From DATKSS01 sp035533335 (lineage in GTDB: Bacteria; Chloroflexota; Dormibacteria; Dormibacterales; Dormibacteraceae), in the NCBI GenBank assembly GCA_035533335.1, contig DATLUC010000096.1:1-12676 (forward strand): a stretch of DNA of 12,676 nt, written 5' to 3'. The notes under the pieces are model-generated. The model was not told the DNA's origin and made no database searches. It saw nothing but the letters and a program-made list of their open reading frames with translations. Of this stretch, positions 1 to 6,348 are shown piece by piece. Within the stretch, counting starts at the first letter, position 1. Each line of letters begins with the position of its first letter. The translations under genes were made by a program, and so were the position numbers.

Positions 1-28
1 CGGCCGGCGCTCTGCTACTATTGACAGG

Positions 29-55
29 GCCTAGGGAACCTAGGCTTTTTCTTTT
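29..55 (+). terminator. Intrinsic terminator upstream of rpmG
   Basis: A perfect 7-bp stem (GCCTAGG at 29-35, CCTAGGC at 39-45) closes a 3-nt GAA loop and is followed by TTTTTCTTTT (46-55). This is the layout of a rho-independent terminator for a gene left of the window. The stem is short, so efficiency may be partial. It lies only 25 nt before the rpmG start, so any rpmG promoter must overlap it, lie upstream with read-through, or lie outside the window. Confidence 0.6.
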
Positions 56-79
56 CCACCCCCAGCCAAAGAGACAGCT

Positions 80-229
80 ATGGAAGACATCATCACCCTC
101 GCCTGCGGCGTGTGCAAGCGCCGCAACTACACGACCGTGAAGAACAAGAAGAACGATCCTGACCGGATCGAGATGAGCAAATACTGCAAGTGGTGCCATC
201 AGCACACTGCGCACAAGGAGACCAAGTAG
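80..229 (+). CDS. rpmG: 50S ribosomal protein L33 (zinc-ribbon type)
   Basis: This encodes a 49-aa L33, a small protein of the large ribosomal subunit near the E site. The sequence shows the family pattern: an ITLAC start, a basic middle (RRNYTTVKNKKN) and a C-terminal YCKWCHQHT segment. Cysteines 9, 12, 36 and 39 form two CxxC pairs, so this is the zinc-binding (C+) paralogue rather than the cysteine-free form. The ATG at 80 gives the normal family length; only a weak purine stretch (AAAGAGA) precedes it. The stop is 4 nt before secE, so the two genes are almost certainly co-transcribed, as in many bacteria where rpmG-secE-nusG is conserved. It is too short for many ORF callers but is unambiguous. 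Confidence 0.96.
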   Translation: MEDIITLACGVCKRRNYTTVKNKKNDPDRIEMSKYCKWCHQHTAHKETK

Positions 230-233
230 CCAG

Positions 234-470
234 ATGGCGGTCACAACCAGGCGTGCAGAGCAGCCGGCGGAGGGTTTTGCGCCCCTGCGGTTCCTGCGCG
301 AGGTTTACGACGAGCTGCGCAAAGTCGTATGGCCCACGGCGGGGGAGCTCTACCGCTATACCCTGATCGTGATCTTCACCGTGATCCTGCTCGGTGCCTT
401 CATCGGCGGCACCGACTACCTGCTCGGCGCAATCGCCAAGCGCCTCATCTACAACGGGACGGCCCAGTAG
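234..470 (+). CDS. secE: Preprotein translocase subunit SecE
   Basis: This is a 78-aa SecE, the small clamp subunit of the SecYEG protein-conducting channel in the cytoplasmic membrane. The short single-membrane-segment form is seen. A polar, likely disordered N-terminus (residues 1-15) leads into the conserved amphipathic helix with motif VYDELRKVVWPT (about 24-35). One hydrophobic membrane span follows (about 43-68, TLIVIFTVILLGAFIGG). The invariant-looking WP pair of the family is present. The ATG at 234 follows an AAGGAG sequence (215-220) inside the end of rpmG. The gene sits in the standard rpmG-secE-nusG order, 1 nt before nusG, so translation is probably coupled. Confidence 0.95.
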   Translation: MAVTTRRAEQPAEGFAPLRFLREVYDELRKVVWPTAGELYRYTLIVIFTVILLGAFIGGTDYLLGAIAKRLIYNGTAQ

Positions 471-471
471 C

Positions 472-1029
472 ATGGCCGTCGAGAAGAGCGCAGCCCCGGA
501 GCAGCAAGCGCAGTGGTACGTCGTCCACGCCTACTCGGGCCACGAGGAAAAGGTCAAGAAGAACCTCGAGAAGCGCATCGAGTCGATGGACATGCAGGAC
601 AAGATCCTCCAGGTCCTGGTCCCCATGGAAGACGAGATCGAGATCAAGGACGGCAAGCGCCGCCACGTCCAAAAGCGCATCTTCCCGGGCTACATCCTGG
701 TCCGCATGGTGATGTCGAACGAGTCATGGTTCGTGGTTCGCAACACTCCCGGCGTGACGAGCTTCGTGGGCTCGGCCAACAGCCCGGTACCCCTGCAGGA
801 AAAAGAGGTCCGCGCCATCCAGAAGCAGATGAAGCAGGAGGCGCCCAAGATCCGCGTCGAGTTCCAGGTCGGGGAGTCGGTGCGCGTGGTCGACGGGCCC
901 TTCACGGACTTCCACGGCAAGGTGGACGAGATCAACCCCGAGAAGGGCAAACTGAAAGTGCTGGTCAACATGTTCGGTCGCGAGACGCCTGTGGAGCTCG
1001 ACCTGCTTCAGGTCGAGAAGGTCCACTAG
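472..1029 (+). CDS. nusG: Transcription termination/antitermination factor NusG
   Basis: This encodes a 185-aa NusG, the Spt5 homologue that binds RNA polymerase across the cleft and links it to Rho or to the leading ribosome. The NGN domain starts at QWYVVHAYSG (about residues 14-23), with the RIFPGYILV core near 65-73. The C-terminal KOW domain begins at VGESVRVVDGPFTDF and ends near the C-terminus. The length matches the family, with no inserted domain between NGN and KOW. The ATG at 472 is preferred over the in-frame ATG at 394, because the longer form would read through secE and add 26 residues that do not resemble NusG. Ribosome-binding complementarity is weak, so coupling to secE is likely. 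Its position directly before rplK is the usual one. Confidence 0.97.
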   Translation: MAVEKSAAPEQQAQWYVVHAYSGHEEKVKKNLEKRIESMDMQDKILQVLVPMEDEIEIKDGKRRHVQKRIFPGYILVRMVMSNESWFVVRNTPGVTSFVGSANSPVPLQEKEVRAIQKQMKQEAPKIRVEFQVGESVRVVDGPFTDFHGKVDEINPEKGKLKVLVNMFGRETPVELDLLQVEKVH

Positions 1030-1071
1030 AGGCGCGGCTGGGCACACGAAGGAAGAGAAGAGCTAACTCAG

Positions 1072-1500
1072 ATGGGCAAGAAGAAAGTCCGGGTGATCCT
1101 CAAGCTCGAGCTGCAGGCAGGCAAGGCCACGCCGGCGCCGCCTGTAGGCACCGCGCTCGGTCCCCACGGCATCAACATCATGGAGTTCACCAAGGCCTAC
1201 AACGAGCGGACCGCTCAACAGGCCGGTGACGTCGTGCCCGCGGAGATCACGATCTTCGAGGACCGCTCTTTCACGTTCGTCCTGAAGACCCCGCCCGCCG
1301 TCAACCTGCTGAAGCGGGCGGCAGGCATCGAGAAGGGCTCGCCCAAGCCGAACCGCGACAAGGTCGGCCGCGTGACCCGCCAGCAGCTGCGCACCATAGT
1401 CGAGACCAAGCGCAAGGACCTCAACGCCTATGACTCGGAGGCGGCCATGAAGATGGTCGAGGGCACGGCCCGCTCGATGGGCCTCGAGATAGTGGAGTAG
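1072..1500 (+). CDS. rplK: 50S ribosomal protein L11
   Basis: This 142-aa L11 forms the base of the L7/L12 stalk and binds the GTPase-associated centre of 23S rRNA; in many bacteria it is needed for RelA activation. The N-terminal domain carries the signature APPVGTALGPHGINIMEF (about residues 22-39), including the proline region targeted by thiopeptides. The C-terminal rRNA-binding domain ends with a DLNAYDSEAAMKMVEGTA-type stretch. The ATG at 1072 follows GAAGGAAGAGAAG in the 42-nt gap after nusG. rplA follows after 4 nt, the standard L11-L1 operon. L1 often represses this pair by binding the rplK leader, but I could not recognise an L1 site in the short 1030-1071 gap. Confidence 0.97.
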   Translation: MGKKKVRVILKLELQAGKATPAPPVGTALGPHGINIMEFTKAYNERTAQQAGDVVPAEITIFEDRSFTFVLKTPPAVNLLKRAAGIEKGSPKPNRDKVGRVTRQQLRTIVETKRKDLNAYDSEAAMKMVEGTARSMGLEIVE

Positions 1501-1504
1501 CGAG

Positions 1505-2236
1505 ATGCCGAAGAAGAGAGGAAAGAAGTACATCGACGCCGCCAAGAAGGTCGAGGCGGCGATGGCGAGCAACGGCAACGGCGGCCTGGACCCCGAAACC
1601 GCATGCAAGATGGCCAAGGACACCTCGATCTCCAAGTTCGACGCGACGGTCGAGGCTCACATCCGCCTCGGCGTCGACCCGCGCCACGCGGAGCAGATGG
1701 TGCGCGGCTCGGTCGTCCTCCCCAACGGAACCGGCAAGAAGGTGCGTGTCGCCGTCTTCGCCACCGCGGACAAGGCCAAAGAGGCGCAGGAGGCCGGCGC
1801 CGACTTCGTCGGCGGTGACGACCTGGTCAAGAAGGTGTCGGAAGGCTGGACGGATTTCGACGCGGCCGTCGCGACGCCCGACATCATGTCCAAGGTCGGC
1901 CCGCTGGGGAAGATCCTCGGCCCGCGCGGCCTGATGCCGAACCCCAAGTCGGGCACGGTCACCTTCGACGTCGCGCGCGCAGTGCGCGAGGTGAAGGGCG
2001 GCAAGGTCGAGTTCCGGACCGATAAGTTCGGGATCGTCCATGCCCCGATCGGCAAGGTGTCGTTCGACTCCGGGCAGCTGCACCAGAACCTGGCGGCGCT
2101 GGTCGACGCTTTGATCCGCAACAAGCCCTCGACCTCGAAGGGCCAGTACTTGCGGACCTTCTTCCTGACCGCGACCCAGGGCCCGTCGGTCCCAGTCGAC
2201 GTCAAAGAGGCGGCCAAGCTCCACACCAGCAGCTAG
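1505..2236 (+). CDS. rplA: 50S ribosomal protein L1
   Basis: This is a 243-aa L1, the protein of the mobile L1 stalk at the ribosomal E site and often an autogenous repressor of rplKA. The family signature is clear at about residues 136-153: ILGPRGLMPNPKSGTVT. The two-domain layout is complete. Domain I comes from the N-terminus (SKFDATVEAHIRLGVDP) and from the C-terminal region (FRTDKFGIVHAPIGKVSF). Domain II lies between and includes VRVAVFA. The lysine-rich start (PKKRGKKYIDAAKKVE) is typical. The ATG at 1505 is preceded by a GGAG at the end of rplK. Length is slightly over the usual 230 residues, from a short glycine/asparagine stretch near residue 22. A GNAT gene, rather than rplJ, follows 11 nt later. 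Confidence 0.97.
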   Translation: MPKKRGKKYIDAAKKVEAAMASNGNGGLDPETACKMAKDTSISKFDATVEAHIRLGVDPRHAEQMVRGSVVLPNGTGKKVRVAVFATADKAKEAQEAGADFVGGDDLVKKVSEGWTDFDAAVATPDIMSKVGPLGKILGPRGLMPNPKSGTVTFDVARAVREVKGGKVEFRTDKFGIVHAPIGKVSFDSGQLHQNLAALVDALIRNKPSTSKGQYLRTFFLTATQGPSVPVDVKEAAKLHTSS

Positions 2237-2247
2237 TCTTTCGGGTC

Positions 2248-2802
2248 GTGTACGGCCCGCTCATCCAGGGCAAGCTCGTCAAGCTCCGCCCTCCTTCGCC
2301 CGACGACGCGGCCGCGATGTCCTCCTGGTTCGAGGACCTCGAGGTCACCCGCTTCATCAAGCTGCAGTTTCCGCCCTCGATCGAATCGGAAAAGGAGTTC
2401 CTGGAAAGACTCGCCCGAGACGAAAGCATCGTGTTCTGGGCGGTCGAGCACGAGGGCCGGCTGGTGGGGGGGACCAGTATCGGATCGATCGACTGGAAGC
2501 ATGGCTTCGGGACCACCGGGACGATCATCGGAGACAAGACCGTTTGGGGACGGGGGATCGCTCGGGAGATGATGCAGATACGTGCAGCCTATGCGTTTAC
2601 GCAGCTCCCCCTGCGCAAGCTGAAGTCCGGGTACCTCGAAGGCAACGACGCCAGCGCTCGCGCGCAGGCCGCTGCCGGTTATCGCGAGGTTGGCCGCTGG
2701 CAGCGCGACCGCTTCATCGACGGCGGGTGGCGAGACCACGTCCTGACGGAGCTGATGCGCGAGGACTGGGAGAAGCTCCGTATAATTCGCGATCTGCCCT
2801 AG
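2248..2802 (+). CDS. GNAT-family N-acetyltransferase, RimJ/RimL-like
   Basis: This encodes a 184-aa single-domain GNAT protein that should transfer acetyl from acetyl-CoA to an amine. It starts LIQGKLVKLRPPSPDDAAAM, the usual opening of RimJ/RimL-type (Acetyltransf_3) enzymes. The acetyl-CoA loop is at about residues 94-106 (IGDKTVWGRGIAR; the WGRGIA part is motif A). Motif B is near 130-150 (GYLEGNDASARAQAAAGYREVG). The GTG at 2248, 11 nt after rplA, gives the right start; no good ribosome binding site is visible, so coupling to rplA is likely. Its 3' end carries the presumed rplJ -10 box. In E. coli RimL acetylates L12 and RimJ acetylates S5, so a ribosomal substrate is an attractive inference here. 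The sequence alone does not exclude a small-molecule substrate. Confidence 0.88.
   Translation: MYGPLIQGKLVKLRPPSPDDAAAMSSWFEDLEVTRFIKLQFPPSIESEKEFLERLARDESIVFWAVEHEGRLVGGTSIGSIDWKHGFGTTGTIIGDKTVWGRGIAREMMQIRAAYAFTQLPLRKLKSGYLEGNDASARAQAAAGYREVGRWQRDRFIDGGWRDHVLTELMREDWEKLRIIRDLP
2781..2786 (+). promoter_or_regulatory. -10 box of a probable rplJL promoter
   Basis: A consensus TATAAT lies at 2781-2786, 16 nt before the end of the GNAT gene, in otherwise GC-rich sequence. Transcription would start near 2793, just before the L10 leader at 2803. No recognisable TTGACA lies 16-18 bp upstream and there is no TG extension, so this is a -10-only call. Position relative to the leader is the main support. 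Confidence 0.45.
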
Positions 2803-2912
2803 ACCGTAGGCGCCGGCGGGTGAACCCCGGCTTAATCTCCTACCGAGGCATCTGAAGTGAAGGACACGTGATCCTTCCTGCCTCGGCGTGTCGGGCGGGA
2901 AGGATTTTTTAT
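2803..2912 (+). promoter_or_regulatory. Ribosomal protein L10 leader (rplJL autoregulatory RNA)
   Basis: The segment resembles the L10 leader RNA family. A helix GTAGG (2806-2810) with CCTAC (2839-2843) encloses an inner stem GCCGG (2812-2816) with CCGGC (2827-2831) and the single-stranded TTAATCT (2832-2838), and is followed by CGAGG. That arrangement is the L10/L12-binding part. Downstream, CCGAGGCA (2843-2850) pairs perfectly with TGCCTCGG (2879-2886), with an inner stem AAGGA/TCCTT. This antiterminator shares bases with the terminator at 2871-2910, so the two cannot coexist. The expected logic, known from Bacillus-type leaders, is that excess L10(L12)n binds the leader and favours termination. 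Residue-level pairing is read by eye and not energy-scored. Confidence 0.85.
2871..2910 (+). terminator. Attenuator terminator in the rplJ leader
   Basis: ATCCTTCCTGCCT (2871-2883) pairs with 2893-2905 (GGGCGGGAAGGAT) to give about 13 bp including G-U pairs, with a 9-nt loop and the run TTTTTT (2905-2910). It is a textbook intrinsic terminator only a few bases before rplJ. Its right arm contains AGGA (2901-2904), the likely rplJ ribosome binding site, so the hairpin would also hide translation initiation on any transcript that reads through. Confidence 0.85.
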
Positions 2913-3446
2913 TTGCCGAAAGCAAGAAAGGAACAGAAGGCCGAGCAGGTCGACCTGCTGACCGAAAAGCTCAAGAAGGCCAAGGTGTCGGTCCTGACCG
3001 ACTACCGCGGGCTGAAGGTCAGTCAGATCCAGGAGCTGCGGGGCAAGCTGCGCGGCGGCGACGTCGAGTATCGCGTGATCAAGAACACGCTGGCCCGGCG
3101 CGCGGCTGCAGCGGCGGGATATCCCGCACTCGAGCCCACCCTCAAGGGACCGGTGGCGATCGCGTTCGGCTACGACGACCTCGGCACTCCGTCCAAGCTC
3201 ATCAACGAGTTCGTCCGCACCACGCGGTTGAAGCTCGACATCGTGGGTGGGCTCGTGGAGGGCCGGGTGTTCACGCCCGACCAGATGCGGCAGCTGGCCG
3301 ACCTGCCGTCGCGCGAGACTCTGCTCGCTCAGCTGCTGGGCACCCTGCAGTCACCCGTGGCCCAGCTCGTCGGAATCATGCAGACACCGCTTCAGCAGCT
3401 CCGTGGGGTGCTCGAGGCGTACAAGACAAAGTTGGAGGCGGCATAG
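2913..3446 (+). CDS. rplJ: 50S ribosomal protein L10
   Basis: This is a 177-aa L10, the scaffold that holds L7/L12 dimers on the ribosomal stalk and, with them, represses its own operon. It shows the family opening PKARKEQKAEQVDLLTEKLK, the core VLTDYRGLKVSQIQELRGKL, the VIKNTLARRA segment (about residues 50-59) and a long C-terminal helix from about 140 on that binds L12 dimers. The start is placed at TTG 2913, because PKARKEQK is the normal N-terminus and AGGA at 2901-2904 is 8 nt upstream. The in-frame GTG at 2868 would translate the attenuator hairpin and add 15 unrelated residues. rplL follows after 2 nt. Confidence 0.95.
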   Translation: MPKARKEQKAEQVDLLTEKLKKAKVSVLTDYRGLKVSQIQELRGKLRGGDVEYRVIKNTLARRAAAAAGYPALEPTLKGPVAIAFGYDDLGTPSKLINEFVRTTRLKLDIVGGLVEGRVFTPDQMRQLADLPSRETLLAQLLGTLQSPVAQLVGIMQTPLQQLRGVLEAYKTKLEAA

Positions 3447-3448
3447 GA

Positions 3449-3847
3449 ATGGCGACCAAGATCACCCCGAAGGATTTCGTCGAGGCCCTCAAAGAGTGGA
3501 GCATCCTCGACGTCGTCGAGGCCGTGAAGGCCATCGAAGACGAGTTCGGCATCAAGGCGGCGGCCCCTGTGGCCGTGGCTGCGGCGGCCGGACCGGCGGG
3601 CGGCGGCGATGGAGCCGCGGCGGCCGAAGAGGAGCAGACCGAGTTCACCGTCAACCTGACGGCGGTGGGCGAGAGCAAGATCAACGTGATCAAGGCGGTC
3701 CGCGAGCTGACCCAGCTCGGCCTGAAGGAGGCCAAGGACCTGGTCGACGCGGCGCCCAAGCCGGTGCTCGAGAACGTCAGCAAGGCGGACGCCGAAAAGG
3801 CGATCGCGAGGCTGAAGGAAGCGGGCGCCACGGCGGACATGAAGTAA
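3449..3847 (+). CDS. rplL: 50S ribosomal protein L7/L12
   Basis: This is the 132-aa stalk protein L7/L12 that recruits translational GTPases. The N-terminal dimerisation domain covers about residues 5-35 (DFVEALKEWSILDVVEAVK). An Ala/Gly/Pro-rich flexible hinge spans about 36-62. The globular C-terminal domain begins at EFTVNLTAVGESKINVIK and contains the factor-binding stretch VIKAVRELTQLGLKEAKDLV. The hinge is somewhat long, making the protein slightly larger than the usual 120-125 residues. The ATG at 3449 has GGAGG 10 nt upstream (3434-3438), stronger than its neighbours, fitting the higher copy number of L12 relative to L10. After initiator Met removal the N-terminus would be Ala, a plausible acetylation site given the nearby GNAT gene. 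Confidence 0.97.
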   Translation: MATKITPKDFVEALKEWSILDVVEAVKAIEDEFGIKAAAPVAVAAAAGPAGGGDGAAAAEEEQTEFTVNLTAVGESKINVIKAVRELTQLGLKEAKDLVDAAPKPVLENVSKADAEKAIARLKEAGATADMK

Positions 3848-3868
3848 GGGATTCCCAAAGCTGGGGTG

Positions 3869-3904
3869 GAAGCCGGGCTCGCGAGGACCCGGCTTTCTCT
3901 TTTT
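3869..3904 (+). terminator. Intrinsic terminator after rplL
   Basis: GAAGCCGGG (3869-3877) pairs with CCCGGCTTT (3888-3896; one G-U) around a 10-nt loop, followed by CTCTTTTT (3897-3904). It ends the plus-strand ribosomal protein unit 22 nt after rplL. On the minus strand the same hairpin lacks a T-run, so it is not an obvious terminator for the converging GH65 gene, whose stop is at 3913. Confidence 0.85.
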
Positions 3905-3912
3905 GTGGTGGT

Positions 3913-6348
3913 TCAGACCGCCGGGGGGTTGGACCTTTTGGGTTTGGGAAGCCGGCTGGCGCGGCCGTGCTCCTCGCGTAGGGGCGAGGGCCGTTCGGCG
4001 CCGCGGCGGGCCGGCGCCCGTCCGAGCGGTTGCTCGGGCGCCGGCATGGCGACCTGCTTCGGGATGCTCCTGGCCACCGGCGCTCGGGAGCCCAGCCGCA
4101 ACGGCTTGCCGTAGTGGTCGAACGTCAACGGCTTGCCGTTGAGCAGGCTATAGGTGACGCGTGCATGGTCGATGCGCACCCTGAGCAGCCGGCCCAGGAA
4201 CGTCATCCGGAAGGTCAGCCGGCGGATGCCTCGGGGCAGCCGTGGGGCAAACCCCAGCGAGTCGCCGTGATGCCTCATACCGCCCAGTCCGGCAACGACC
4301 GCCATCCAGGCGCCGGCGAGTGAGCCCATGTGGACACCATCGCGCACGTTGTGCTCGAGGTCGTCGAGGTCCATGAGCGCCGCCTCGCCGAGATAGTCAT
4401 AGGCGAGCTGCATATGACCGACCTCCGCCGCCATCACTGCCTGGGTGCACGAGGAGAGCGATGAGTCGCGAACCGTGATGGCCTCGTAATACGCGAAGTT
4501 GCGCGCCTTCTCCTCGGCAGTGAACGCATCTCCTCGCAGGTGCATCGCGAGCACGAGGTCTGCCTGCTTGACGACCTGCTTGCGGTACAGGTCGAAATAT
4601 GGGAAGTGGAGGAAAAGCGGGTACTGGTCAGGACGCGTGCGGGCGAAATCCCATCGCTCGTGTTCGGTGAACCCTGAGGCCTGCTGGTGGACGCCCAGCT
4701 CGTCGTCATACGGGATGAGCATCGCGGCTGCCGCCTTTCGCCAACCGGCGACCTCGGCGCGCGTGACCTTGAGCCGTCGGGCGACGCCGGGCTGGTGGGT
4801 GGCGGCGTCCGCGGCGGCGACGAGATTCCTCTGCGCCATGAGGTTGGTGTAAACGTTGTTGTCGGCGATGGCGCTGTACTCGTCCGGCCCGGTCACGCCG
4901 TCGATCCGAAAACGTCCATGCCGGTCGTGCTGGCCCAGGGATGCCCACAGACGCGCGGTCTCGATCAGGAGCTCGGCGCCGGCCGTCTTCTCGAAGTCGG
5001 TGTCGCCTGTCGCCGTGACGTATCGCAGGACGGCGTCTGCGATGTCGGCGTTGATGTGGAATGCCGCGGTCGACGCGGGCCAGTAGCCCGAGCACTCCTC
5101 GCCGTGGATCGTCCGCCATGGAAAGGCGGCGCCTTTGAACCCGAGGTCGCGCGCGCGGTCCCGGGCCGGGCCCAGGATCGAGTGGCGCCAGCGCAAAGCG
5201 TCGGCCGCGGCCGCAGGGGCCGTGTACGTGAGCACGGGGAGGACGAAGGTCTCGGTGTCCCAGAAGGTATGGCCGTCGTAGCCGGGGCCGGTGAGACCTT
5301 TAGCCGGGATCGAGCGCTGCTCGGCGCGTGCCGCGCCCTGCAGGACATGGAACATGGCAAACCTGATCGCCTGCTGCACCGCGGGGTCGCCCTCGATCTC
5401 CACGTCGGCCCTCGCCCAGAAATCGGCCAGATAGCGGCGCTGTGCCGCGACCAAACCGGCCCAACCATGGCTCGTCGCCGTGGCGAGAGCGCCCTCCACC
5501 TGCGACCGAAGAGCTGGCATGGACCTCAGGCTGGACCAGCCGTATGCGACGAACTTGACCATGCGCAGGCGCTGCCCCGGCCGGAGCGTGGTCGTGATCG
5601 TCGACCGCACCTGGTCGGCCTCGAAGTTGTCTTCGGTCTTGGCTCCGCGGGGCGCGATGACGACATGCCGCATCCCGCAGGCGATGAGCAGCCGGCTTCG
5701 TTTGGTCGAATGGATGAGCACTGCGGCCCCGTCGGCCGCCTGGCCGGAGAACTCGCTCACCAGCGGCTGCTCCAGGCTTTCCGCCGCGCGTGGGTCTCCA
5801 TCGGCCGTGCCCTTGAACGGCTCGTTGGCCACTAGCTCCGATTGGACGACCAGGTCCACCGGGCCGTCGAGCGCCTCGACCTCGTAGAAGATCGCCGCCA
5901 TCGCGCGGTGGACGAGGGACACCATTCGCGTGGAGCTGACCCTGACGCGGCGGTGTGCCGGCGACTCCCAGTCCGCGGTCCGGTGCAGCAGGCCGGTCTT
6001 GAGGTCGAGCACACGCTCGTGCGCATGCAGCTTGCCGTAACGGACGTCGAACGGCTCGTCGTCGACGAGCAGCCGGATGATCTTTCCGTCGGTGACGTTG
6101 ACGATCGTCTGGCCCGCCTCGGGGTAGCCGTATGCGGTCTCGGCATAGGGGAGGGGAACCTCTTCGTACACGGCATTGAGGTATGAGCCCGGGATGACGT
6201 GCGGCTCGCCCTCGTCCAGGTTCGCGCGCCATCCGATGTGGCCGTTGGACAGGGCGAGGATGGACTCGGTCTGGGCCAGGAGGTCCAGGTCGAGGCCGGT
6301 CTCTCGGATGGCCCAGGGCTCGACTCGGAAGCAGTCCTGGCGGATCAT
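3913..6348 (-). CDS. GH65 disaccharide phosphorylase (maltose/trehalose/kojibiose type)
   Basis: This encodes an 811-aa cytosolic GH65 enzyme, with no signal peptide, expected to cleave an alpha-glucobiose with phosphate to give beta-glucose 1-phosphate and glucose. The N-terminal beta-sandwich begins with ESILALSNGHIGWRANLDEG (about residues 28-47). The (alpha/alpha)6 barrel carries VTGPDEYSAIADNNVYTN with E490, the expected catalytic acid. KQADLVLAMH contains K594, SSLSSC follows, and DGVHMGSLAGAW contains H673. By family knowledge of Lactobacillus maltose phosphorylase, the Lys/Ser/His set binds phosphate, which favours phosphorylase over hydrolase. Residues from about 754 form a basic, proline-rich tail beyond the usual C-terminal domain. 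The ATG overlaps the stop of the upstream HAD gene (ATGA). Substrate linkage cannot be read from sequence. Confidence 0.92.
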   Translation of the reverse strand: MIRQDCFRVEPWAIRETGLDLDLLAQTESILALSNGHIGWRANLDEGEPHVIPGSYLNAVYEEVPLPYAETAYGYPEAGQTIVNVTDGKIIRLLVDDEPFDVRYGKLHAHERVLDLKTGLLHRTADWESPAHRRVRVSSTRMVSLVHRAMAAIFYEVEALDGPVDLVVQSELVANEPFKGTADGDPRAAESLEQPLVSEFSGQAADGAAVLIHSTKRSRLLIACGMRHVVIAPRGAKTEDNFEADQVRSTITTTLRPGQRLRMVKFVAYGWSSLRSMPALRSQVEGALATATSHGWAGLVAAQRRYLADFWARADVEIEGDPAVQQAIRFAMFHVLQGAARAEQRSIPAKGLTGPGYDGHTFWDTETFVLPVLTYTAPAAAADALRWRHSILGPARDRARDLGFKGAAFPWRTIHGEECSGYWPASTAAFHINADIADAVLRYVTATGDTDFEKTAGAELLIETARLWASLGQHDRHGRFRIDGVTGPDEYSAIADNNVYTNLMAQRNLVAAADAATHQPGVARRLKVTRAEVAGWRKAAAAMLIPYDDELGVHQQASGFTEHERWDFARTRPDQYPLFLHFPYFDLYRKQVVKQADLVLAMHLRGDAFTAEEKARNFAYYEAITVRDSSLSSCTQAVMAAEVGHMQLAYDYLGEAALMDLDDLEHNVRDGVHMGSLAGAWMAVVAGLGGMRHHGDSLGFAPRLPRGIRRLTFRMTFLGRLLRVRIDHARVTYSLLNGKPLTFDHYGKPLRLGSRAPVARSIPKQVAMPAPEQPLGRAPARRGAERPSPLREEHGRASRLPKPKRSNPPAV

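Noticed and set aside
21..26. TTGACA, a perfect -35 hexamer before rpmG
   Set aside because: The 16-18 bp downstream position reads GGCTTT or CTTTTT, with no -10-like sequence, and it runs into the terminator stem.
1..30. Possible 3' end of a tRNA (tRNA genes often precede rpmG/secE)
   Set aside because: No CCA, no T-loop GTTCGAATC motif, and no complete acceptor arm can be tested within the window.
1030..1071. L1 repressor site in the rplK leader
   Set aside because: The gap is 42 nt, and I could not match the bulged stem-loop expected from the 23S rRNA L1 site.
2868..2912. GTG start adding 15 residues to L10
   Set aside because: It would place coding sequence across the attenuator hairpin, and L10 normally begins at PKARKEQK.
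4687..5835. 382-aa plus-strand open frame opposite the GH65 gene
   Set aside because: It mirrors a strongly conserved GH65 catalytic domain, and its product is compositionally odd with no recognisable motif.
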